From an uncultured Acidobacteriota bacterium (GTDB lineage: Bacteria > Acidobacteriota > Thermoanaerobaculia > Gp7-AA8): 64,000 nt of DNA. The stretch is taken from contig CALMZP010000031.1 in the NCBI GenBank assembly GCA_937870635.1, forward strand, positions 62,001-126,000. Direction: 5' to 3'. Each line of letters begins with the position of its first letter. The first letter of the stretch is position 1. The position numbers were made by a program, and so were the translations under genes. Positions 49,387 to 56,553 of the stretch are shown here, in pieces. The notes beneath the pieces are model-generated. The model was not told where the DNA came from. It ran no database searches and was given only the letters and a program-made list of their open reading frames with translations.

Positions 49387-50283
49387 ATGGCCGCGAAGGG
49401 AGGCATCCTCTTTCTCAACCCGATGGCCGGGTCGTTCATCGGTGCGGATGAATCCGAGCTTCGGGCGAAGGCGGCGGAGGAAGGGTTCCGGGTCGTCGAG
49501 ATCACTCCGAAGGTGGATGTCCCCGCGACCGTTCGCTCGGCGCTCGACGCGGGTTACCGGTCATTCATCGTCGCCGGCGGCGACGGCAGCATCCACCACG
49601 TCGTCCAGGCCCTCGCCGGCACCGAAGGCGTCCTGGGGATCGTCCCGATCGGCACCGTGAATCACGCAGCGCGAGATCTCGAGCTGCCGCTCACATGGAG
49701 AGAGGCGTTCGACGTGGCGATTCACGGAGAAGTGCGTCAGATCGACACCGGCCGCGTGAACGGCATCCACTTTCTGAACAGCGTGATGGTGGGTATCTAT
49801 CCGACGATCACCGAGTACCGCGAGCGGTTCCGCAGCACCCACAGCAAGTGGCGCGCGTACATGCTCGCGCTGCGGCTGGCGATGCGCCAGTTCCGCCACG
49901 TCACCCTCGTGCTCGAGCTGGGAGGGCGGGTGGAGACGCTGCGCACGCAGCTGTTCGTCGTGTCGATCAACGCGTACGACCTGACCCAGGCCGGCATCGC
50001 CGCCCCGAAGATCGCCCTCGACGACGGCCACCTGACGATCTACTCGTTCGGCTTCATGAGCCGCATGCAGTTCATCCGCGCGGCGGCGAAATTCTTCCGC
50101 GGAAAGATCGAAGAGGTGGAAGGCTTTCGGCGGATCCGCACACCGAAGCTGAGGATCGACGTCGCGCGCCCGAAGCTGCGCGTCAGCATCGACGGTGAGG
50201 TGCGCGATCTCGCTCCGCCGCTGCAGATCGCGGCGGCACCGGCGTCCTTGCTCGTGCGGGCCTCGCGGCCCGCAGGAGCGTGA
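49387..50283 (+). CDS. diacylglycerol kinase-family lipid kinase
   Basis: LNPMAGS...VAGGDGSIHHVVQALAGTEGVLGIVPIGTVNHAARDLELP. Confidence 0.9.
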   Translation: MAAKGGILFLNPMAGSFIGADESELRAKAAEEGFRVVEITPKVDVPATVRSALDAGYRSFIVAGGDGSIHHVVQALAGTEGVLGIVPIGTVNHAARDLELPLTWREAFDVAIHGEVRQIDTGRVNGIHFLNSVMVGIYPTITEYRERFRSTHSKWRAYMLALRLAMRQFRHVTLVLELGGRVETLRTQLFVVSINAYDLTQAGIAAPKIALDDGHLTIYSFGFMSRMQFIRAAAKFFRGKIEEVEGFRRIRTPKLRIDVARPKLRVSIDGEVRDLAPPLQIAAAPASLLVRASRPAGA

Positions 50284-50427
50284 CGCCCCCACCCTCCACC
50301 GTGACGCCGACCGCCCTTCCGCCCGTGACGCCGCCCGCACAACCACCGTACGGGGGACAGGGTGGCGGGCGTCACGGCAGGGCGGGCGGTCGGCGTCACG
50401 GTGGACGGGCGGGTGGCGTCACGACGG
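50280..50427. repeat. GTGACGCC-containing direct and inverted repeat cluster
   Basis: gtgacgccccc..ccaccgtgacgccgaccgccc..gtgacgccgcccgc ... gcgggcgtcacggcagggcgggcggtcggcgtcacggtgg..ggcgtcac. Confidence 0.85.
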
Positions 50428-52866
50428 GCAAATCAATGAATAAACCCCCACCATGTCGTCCCGCACGTCGTCGAGGTCGCCCTTGATCTGCGAGAGCATT
50501 TCCTGGAACCGAGGGTCGGCCTGCAGCGGCTCGAACCATGGGTGCTTCACCATCGCATACCAGTTGTGATGTCCCAGGCTGATGGCGTGCCGGACCCACT
50601 CGATGGCGTGGTCGGTGTCACCGAGCTTCGCGTAGACGTGAGCGGTGCGGATGGCGGCCCAGTGAGTGGCGCGCGCATCGGATTCGAACGATCGGAGGAA
50701 CGTCTCGGCGCGCACACGATCTCCACGCGCGGCGGCGATCATCGCCTGCAGGCTTTTCCCGCGGTAATGATCGCTGTCAATGCGCTTGGCTGCATCCGCC
50801 TCGTGCTCCGCCTGGGCCAGATTGCCCTGGAGAATCAGGGCGAGAGCCCGGATATCGTGACCGGCCAGTTCAGAACCCTTCGATTCCAGCGCCCACTTCG
50901 CATTCGCGAACGCTCCCTCTGGATCGACGGAGTTGATGTACCAGTAGCCACGGCTGACACCTTCCGTCGATAGCGGATCGATCTGAAGGATGCGATTGCC
51001 GACGCATTCGGCTTTTCGCATGTCGCCGCTCGACACGAAGTAGGTGACCACCGAGTGCAGGGCCTGCGTATCGCTGGCGTTGAGGCGCAGCGCCGCGAGG
51101 ATCTCTCGCGCGGATTCGCGATAGCGATTCGGATAGCGGACGAAGACGCGCCCCAGCGCGAGGTGAGCCTGGGCGAGGTTGGGATCGAGGCGGACAGCCT
51201 GCCGCGCATGCCACTCGGCCTGCTGGATCGCGCGCCGGTCAGAAAGTCCGCGCGTGTTCCCCAGCGACATCGCGATCGCGATCTCGGCGTGAGCCGCTGC
51301 GAATCCCGGATCGATCTCGATTGCGCGGCGGAGAGCAGCAAGCTGTCGCTCGTACTGTTCGCTGTCGTAGCTTCCGCTCAGCGAGCGCGAGCGGAGGTAC
51401 TGTTCGTAAGCAGCAGGATTGGACGAGCGCGCCTCCGACCCGTTCGAGGCGACCTGCTCGACGCCGAGGCGCTGATTCAGCGCCGCGACAGTCGTCGAGG
51501 AGACGTCGTCGATCAGCTTGAGCAGGTTGTCGCGATTCCCATCGACGGTGGCGGCCCAGACGTTGTAGCCGGTGCGCGCATCGGTCAGCTGCAGGTTGAC
51601 GCGGACGAGGTCACCCGCCGAGAGGAAGTTCCCGTCGAGGATTCCTTCGACCTGCAGCCTTCTGCTGGCGGTTTGTGAATCCTGATCCTTCGCGAACTCG
51701 AGCACGGCCGAGGTGGGGCGGACCTGCAGAGAAGGGATCTGCTGGAGCTTCGTCACGAGCGCGTCCGCCAGACCGATCGAAAGAAACTCGTCGCCCTCGG
51801 ACTTTGCGAGATTGTTGAGCGGAAGGACGGCCATCGAGCGGATGGGGGTCGCAGGGGCGGCCGCTGCGACGGGAGCAGCGGGCGCGGCCGACTGGCGCTG
51901 AACGTAGTACGCGCCGACGATGACCATCGCCAGCGCCGCAATGGCGATGGCGATCCGTCCGCGCCCGGGCCGCGGCATAGTCCGCCCGAGCGACGCGGTC
52001 TGGTGGCGGCCGCGCTGTGTCGGCACATCGATGTCCTGCAGGTCGCGGAGCAGCTCATGAGCTTTCTGGTAGCGGTTCGCCGGATTCTTCTGGAGGAGGC
52101 GCGAGATGATCTTCACGACTCCCTGCGGCAGCGACGGGTCGAGCGCAGTGAACGGCGTCGGCTCGGCGTCTCGGATTTTCTCGAGCACGAGCAGGGGAGC
52201 GTCGCCATCGAATGGAAGGCGGCCCGAAGCCATCTGATACATGACGACGCCGGCGGAAAAGAGGTCTGTGCGTTCGTCCGCCGCGCCGCCGCGCACCTGT
52301 TCGGGCGCGAGATAGTGGAGCGTTCCGAAGAACTGCCCGTTCGTCGATACGAAGGAGAGTGCCTCGCGCGCAGGCTCCATCTCGCGCGGCAGGAGCTTGG
52401 CGAGCCCGAAATCGAGGATCTTCACGACGCCGGTCGGCTCGATGATGATGTTCGCGCTCTTGATGTCGCGATGCACGACGCCTTTCTCGTGCGCCGCCGC
52501 GAGCCCGGCTGCGATCTGCGTCGATACGGAGAGGACCTCCATGCTCGTCAAAGGGCGCGTGCGCAGCCGCTGGGCAAGCGTTTCTCCCTCGCAGTACTCC
52601 ATCACCAGGAAGGGCTGATGGTCCGCCGTCTCGCCGACCTCGTAGATGGTGGCGATGTTCTGGTGGCGAATGGCAGCCGCGGAACGGGCCTCGCGCTGAA
52701 AACGCGCCCGCCCTTCGTCTCCGAGATCATCGGCGTTGAGGACCTTGAGCGCGACCTCCCGATCGAGGCGCTGATCGCGTGCGAGGTAGACGGTCCCCAT
52801 GCCTCCTTTTCCGAGGATGCGGACGATCGCGAACCGGTCGAGGGACATCTGGGACACTGGCCGCAT
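50419..52866 (-). CDS. serine/threonine protein kinase with TolB-like/TPR C-terminus
   Basis: ILGKGGMGTVYLARDQ; VVHRDIKSANIIIEPTGVVKILDFGLAK; TM; AVLPLNNLAKSEGDEFLSIGLADALVTKL; TPRs. Confidence 0.92.
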   Translation of the reverse strand: MRPVSQMSLDRFAIVRILGKGGMGTVYLARDQRLDREVALKVLNADDLGDEGRARFQREARSAAAIRHQNIATIYEVGETADHQPFLVMEYCEGETLAQRLRTRPLTSMEVLSVSTQIAAGLAAAHEKGVVHRDIKSANIIIEPTGVVKILDFGLAKLLPREMEPAREALSFVSTNGQFFGTLHYLAPEQVRGGAADERTDLFSAGVVMYQMASGRLPFDGDAPLLVLEKIRDAEPTPFTALDPSLPQGVVKIISRLLQKNPANRYQKAHELLRDLQDIDVPTQRGRHQTASLGRTMPRPGRGRIAIAIAALAMVIVGAYYVQRQSAAPAAPVAAAAPATPIRSMAVLPLNNLAKSEGDEFLSIGLADALVTKLQQIPSLQVRPTSAVLEFAKDQDSQTASRRLQVEGILDGNFLSAGDLVRVNLQLTDARTGYNVWAATVDGNRDNLLKLIDDVSSTTVAALNQRLGVEQVASNGSEARSSNPAAYEQYLRSRSLSGSYDSEQYERQLAALRRAIEIDPGFAAAHAEIAIAMSLGNTRGLSDRRAIQQAEWHARQAVRLDPNLAQAHLALGRVFVRYPNRYRESAREILAALRLNASDTQALHSVVTYFVSSGDMRKAECVGNRILQIDPLSTEGVSRGYWYINSVDPEGAFANAKWALESKGSELAGHDIRALALILQGNLAQAEHEADAAKRIDSDHYRGKSLQAMIAAARGDRVRAETFLRSFESDARATHWAAIRTAHVYAKLGDTDHAIEWVRHAISLGHHNWYAMVKHPWFEPLQADPRFQEMLSQIKGDLDDVRDDMVGVYSLICPS

Positions 52867-52913
52867 TCTACAGTTAGCCGCAGGCCCTCACTCAGTGCTA
52901 CAACTCGCATTCG

Positions 52914-53381
52914 ATGACAAGCGCCGCCGTGGATTTCACCGAGGACCGGGTTCCCTACGAAGGGATCGAAGAGGCCATCGACGAGCTCGTCGAGTTGTAT
53001 GGCGGCGAAGTGACGCGCGGCGGAGAGCGGGAGCGCGAGATCGTCCTGCCCTTGCGCCGCGGCGTGGCGACGGCGGGGGGAATTCAGTGCACGCTGACGT
53101 GGCAGCCCGACGACGCGACGGAAGGAACGATCCGCATGGTGTGCGATCGCGATGTCGACGCCCCGAAAGCGCAGCGCGTGGCGATGCTCATCGCCGGCGT
53201 GATCGGCTCACTGCTCTTCATGATCTGGCCGTTCGTCGAGGCGCGCCGCGGCTTCGGTGCGCTGGCCTGGGTGGGGGGAGCGGTCGCGATCGCCGTCTAC
53301 TTCCTCACGCTGCGCCGCACGAGCGGCGGCATCGCGTTCGACTTCCTGCAGCGCCTGGCCCGCCGCCAGCGTGGCATGTAA
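52914..53381 (+). CDS. hypothetical membrane protein
   Basis: 155-aa ORF with two hydrophobic segments (VAMLIAGVIGSLLFMIWPFV, GALAWVGGAVAIAVYFLTL). Confidence 0.55.
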   Translation: MTSAAVDFTEDRVPYEGIEEAIDELVELYGGEVTRGGEREREIVLPLRRGVATAGGIQCTLTWQPDDATEGTIRMVCDRDVDAPKAQRVAMLIAGVIGSLLFMIWPFVEARRGFGALAWVGGAVAIAVYFLTLRRTSGGIAFDFLQRLARRQRGM

Positions 53382-53490
53382 AACGTCATGGTGTCAGGTC
53401 TGGAAAAACAACTTTTCTTCCAATAGTGAAGTGCCGAGCACTTCACTATTGGAAGAAAAGTTGTTTTTCCAGACCTGACACCATGACGTT
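53382..53490. repeat. Long perfect palindrome, 53-bp arms, 3-nt loop
   Basis: aacgtcatggtgtcaggtctggaaaaacaacttttcttccaatagtgaagtgc-cga-reverse complement. Confidence 0.97.
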
Positions 53491-53500
53491 CATCGTTCGT

Positions 53501-54682
53501 TCAGAGCCTCTCCGTCAGGATCGCCTTCGCGATCGTCTGCAGCTGCATGTTGGACGTTCCCTCGTAAATCTGGCCGACTTTCGAATCGCGCCAGAACTTC
53601 TCGACGGGGTACTCCTTCGTGTAGCCGTTGCCCCCGAAGAGCTGCACGGCGAGCGACGTGACCTTTTCACAGACCTGTGAGGAGAAGAGCTTGGCCATCG
53701 CCGCCTCGCGGACGAACGGCGCTCCGGCGTCCTTCAGCCGCGCCGCGTTGTAGACCATGAGACGCGCGGCCTCGAGGTCGGTCGCCGCCTGCGCGATCTG
53801 GAACTGGACCCCCTGGAACTCAGCCACCGGGCGGCCGAACTGCTTCCGCTCCTTGACGTAGGCGATGGCGTGCTCCAGCGCGCCGCGGGCGACGCCGATC
53901 ATCTGCGCGCCGATTCCGATCCGCCCTTCGTTGAGGGTCTCGATGGCGATCTTGTAGCCCTTGCCCGGCTCGCCGAGGACGTTTTCTTTCGGGACGTGGC
54001 AGTCCTCGAAGATCAGCTCGCACGTGGAGGAGGCCCGGATTCCGGTCTTGTCCTCTTTCTTTCCGACCTGGAAGCCGGGGAAGTCGCGCTCGACGAGGAA
54101 CGCCGTGATCCCCTTGTAACCGGCGTCCGGATTCGCATTCGCGAACACGATGAAGACCCCCGCCTCGGCAGCATTGGTGATCCAGAGCTTCCGGCCGTTG
54201 AGGACGAAGTGGTCGCCCTTGTCTTCCGCCCGCGCCGACAGCGCGAACGCATCCGATCCCGATCCCCCCTCGGACAGCGCGTAGGCGCCGACCGTATCGC
54301 GGGACAGCATGGCCAGGTATTTCGATTTCTGATCGTCGTTGCCCCAGCGGAGGATGGCGTTGTTGACCAGGGTGTTCTGGACATCGACCAGGACGCCGCA
54401 GGAGGCGTCGACGTGGGAGAGCTCCTCGACGATCAGCACCGCGGTGAAGAACGACGACCCGGCACCGCCCCACTGTTCCGGAACCTCGATCCCCATGATC
54501 CCAAGCTCGAAGAAGCTCCGGATGAGGCCTTTGTCCATCGTGGCGTCGTGGTCCATCTTCGGGACGAGGGGACGGATCTTCTCGACGGCGAAATCGCGGA
54601 CGCTCTGCTGGAACATCTGCTCTTCTTCGGAGAGGCTGGTGAGGGGGACACCGGGAGTCTGTTCGGCGGTCTGGGTGGTCAT
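53501..54682 (-). CDS. acyl-CoA dehydrogenase
   Basis: GAYALSEGGSGSDAFALSARAE; VAVQLFGGNGYTKEYPVEKFWRDSKVGQIYEGTSNMQL. Confidence 0.95.
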   Translation of the reverse strand: MTTQTAEQTPGVPLTSLSEEEQMFQQSVRDFAVEKIRPLVPKMDHDATMDKGLIRSFFELGIMGIEVPEQWGGAGSSFFTAVLIVEELSHVDASCGVLVDVQNTLVNNAILRWGNDDQKSKYLAMLSRDTVGAYALSEGGSGSDAFALSARAEDKGDHFVLNGRKLWITNAAEAGVFIVFANANPDAGYKGITAFLVERDFPGFQVGKKEDKTGIRASSTCELIFEDCHVPKENVLGEPGKGYKIAIETLNEGRIGIGAQMIGVARGALEHAIAYVKERKQFGRPVAEFQGVQFQIAQAATDLEAARLMVYNAARLKDAGAPFVREAAMAKLFSSQVCEKVTSLAVQLFGGNGYTKEYPVEKFWRDSKVGQIYEGTSNMQLQTIAKAILTERL

Positions 54683-54749
54683 GTGGATCCTCCGGAGGGC
54701 GAAATCGCGCGAATCATAACTGATCCATCCTCGTTATCATCGGCGAGGC

Positions 54750-54838
54750 GCCCCGGTGGCGAAATTGGTATACGCAGGAGACTTAAAATCTCCAGCCGCG
54801 AAAGCGGCGTGCCGGTTCGAGTCCGGCCCGGGGCACCA
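54750..54838 (+). tRNA. tRNA-Leu (TAA), CCA encoded
   Basis: GCCCCGGTGGCGAAATTGGTATACGCAGGAGACTTAAAATCTCC...GCCGGTTCGAGTCCGGCCCGGGGCACCA. Confidence 0.95.
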
Positions 54839-54839
54839 C

Positions 54840-54946
54840 CTCGACCTTCGACACTCGACCTTCGACCTTCGGAAAGGTAGCCGCGCGAGGTGGTGCGATA
54901 AGCCAAGGTTCAAACAAGGTCGAAGGTCGAAGGTCGAACGTCGAAT
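54840..54946. repeat. Inverted pair of CGACCTT heptamer arrays directly 3' of tRNA-Leu
   Basis: ctcgaccttcgacactcgaccttcgaccttcgg ... aaggtcgaaggtcgaaggtcgaacgtcgaat. Confidence 0.92.
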
Positions 54947-55070
54947 CGAACCGATGCCGTTAATCAACCATCCCGGCGCCGGACGTGTTCGAGCGTGTGG
55001 GGGGCGGGCGGGTCGAGTACAATCTGCACAGATTCAGTTGCATGACGGAAAACCGGGCGGGGGAGGCGAG

Positions 55071-55337
55071 ATGGGCACCTGCGATTACTGCGGCAGCCAG
55101 TTTCAGAAAACACGCGCGACGAGGAAGTACTGCACCAATCGCTGCAAGACGAACGCGTGTCTCGACCGCAAGCCGTGCCGGATCAGGGCCGCCGAAGTCC
55201 AGGAGCTCTACCGGCTTCTGGATATGGAGTTCGAGTCGGCCGATGAGCTCCGCGAGCGCCTCCGTCTGATCCTGGCGCCGGAGCTGCCGCCAATCCCGTA
55301 CGAGACCGGCCGCGTCGTGATTCCCAGGATGGACTAG
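55071..55337 (+). CDS. small zinc-ribbon protein
   Basis: MGTCDYCGSQFQKTRATRKYCTNRCKTNACLDRKPCRI. Confidence 0.65.
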   Translation: MGTCDYCGSQFQKTRATRKYCTNRCKTNACLDRKPCRIRAAEVQELYRLLDMEFESADELRERLRLILAPELPPIPYETGRVVIPRMD

Positions 55338-55362
55338 TGGAGCGCGGGCGACCTCGCCCGCG
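55337..55362 (+). repeat. GTGGAGC-type palindromic element
   Basis: gtggagcgcgggcgacctcgcccgcg, overlapping the TAG stop by 1 nt. Confidence 0.9.
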
Positions 55363-55376
55363 TCTGGAAAACAAAA

Positions 55377-55402
55377 AAAGGGCGCCTTTTCTGGCGCCCT
55401 TT
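55377..55402 (-). terminator. intrinsic terminator (minus-strand orientation)
   Basis: Minus strand AAAGGGCGCC-AGAAAA-GGCGCCCTTT followed by TTTTGTTTT. Confidence 0.75.
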
Positions 55403-55422
55403 CTCTTTGTCGGAAAATCAAA

Positions 55423-55448
55423 AAGGGCGCCGTTGGACCGGCGCCCTT
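55423..55448 (-). terminator. second intrinsic terminator (minus-strand orientation)
   Basis: Minus strand AAGGGCGCCG-GTCCAA-CGGCGCCCTT followed by TTTGATTTT. Confidence 0.75.
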
Positions 55449-55458
55449 GGGGTGGGTG

Positions 55459-55560
55459 CTACGAACTAGCCCCCTCAGGTGTATTGGAACAATCCATATC
55501 GAACTTAGTACCTCCTCCCCCAAGAATTTCCGGCGGACCCGCAACAAGCGCTACGTCCAT
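55459..55560 (-). CDS. candidate 33-aa small ORF of unknown function
   Basis: MDVALVAGPPEILGGGGTKFDMDCSNTPEGASS*, immediately upstream of the tandem minus-strand terminators. Confidence 0.3.
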   Translation of the reverse strand: MDVALVAGPPEILGGGGTKFDMDCSNTPEGASS

Positions 55561-55762
55561 GGTCGTAACCCACCTCGCCGTTGTCGCGGACCGGATCGGC
55601 CGCTCCTACTCGCCCTGTGGTGGAAGGGAGGAGCGGGATCTCGTTGAATCGTTCAAAGAATCATGCGGACATGTGCCGCACGGGATGTATCAGAGTAAAC
55701 AGAGTCCATCGGGTTTTATTGCGACCCGCCGACCCTCCCTCTCTCTGTGCTGCATGGTTAAT

Positions 55763-55790
55763 AGAATACGATTTTTAGTCGTAATCGCAA
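55763..55790 (-). promoter_or_regulatory. candidate sigma70-like promoter for the minus-strand unit
   Basis: TTGCGA-16 nt-TATTCT on the minus strand; the spacer holds the palindrome TACGA/TCGTA. Confidence 0.2.
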
Positions 55791-55880
55791 TACAAAAAAT
55801 CAGTCACCATTCCGAGTTCAAACGACGTGCCGCTCTCGAGATCGCTGTGTTACACTTTTCGCTCTTCGGAGCCGATTGAT

Positions 55881-56552
55881 ATGAAACGACTTCTGGCCGC
55901 GATTGGGTGCGTGGTGATCGTCGCGGCAGGAGAGGCTGCCGCTGTCACGGTGACGGGAAAGGTCGCCTTCGTGACCAAGCGGGGGCAGCGGCCGGTCGTC
56001 AGCGAGACCGTGATCTGGCTCGAGCCCGCCAACTCCCGCGCTCCCCGGCCGGCTCCCACGTCCACCGAAGTCGTCACCCGGAACAAAACGCTGCTGCCGC
56101 ACGTGCTGGCTGTCCCGGAAGGGTCGACGGTCACCTTTCCGAACGACGATCCGATCTCACACAATCTGTTCTCGTTGTCGCCCGGTAACTCCTTCGATCT
56201 CGGGCTCTATCGAAAGGGCGCAGGAAAGTCGCGGAAGTTCGACGAGCCGGGCATCGTCAACATCTACTGCAACGTCCATCCGAACATGTCGGCCGTCGTC
56301 CACGTGATGCCGACGCCGTACTACGGGTTTGCCCGTGAGTCCGGACAGTACTCGGTCGACGTGCCTCCGGGCCGCTACCGGCTGGTCGCGTGGAATGAGC
56401 AGGGCGGAACGACGGAGTCGATGATCGAGGTGCGGGAGAGCGGTGTCACGGGCAATGTCCTGCTGACGATCGACAGCCGGAAGTTCCGCGCTGTCCAGCA
56501 CAAGAACAAGCAGGGGCGGCCGTACCGGGCGCCCAGCTCGCGCGAGTACTGA
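55881..56552 (+). CDS. secreted cupredoxin (methylamine-utilization-like) protein
   Basis: Signal peptide; VPEGSTVTFPNDDPISHNLFSLS...GIVNIYCNVHPNMSAVVHVM with His, Cys, His, Met ligands. Confidence 0.82.
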   Translation: MKRLLAAIGCVVIVAAGEAAAVTVTGKVAFVTKRGQRPVVSETVIWLEPANSRAPRPAPTSTEVVTRNKTLLPHVLAVPEGSTVTFPNDDPISHNLFSLSPGNSFDLGLYRKGAGKSRKFDEPGIVNIYCNVHPNMSAVVHVMPTPYYGFARESGQYSVDVPPGRYRLVAWNEQGGTTESMIEVRESGVTGNVLLTIDSRKFRAVQHKNKQGRPYRAPSSREY

Positions 56553-56553
56553 G

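Noticed and set aside
55440-55870. tmRNA, SRP RNA, 6S RNA or c-di-GMP riboswitch in the unexplained intergenic region
   Set aside because: None of the diagnostic core motifs could be found by eye; left as an unclassified candidate transcript.
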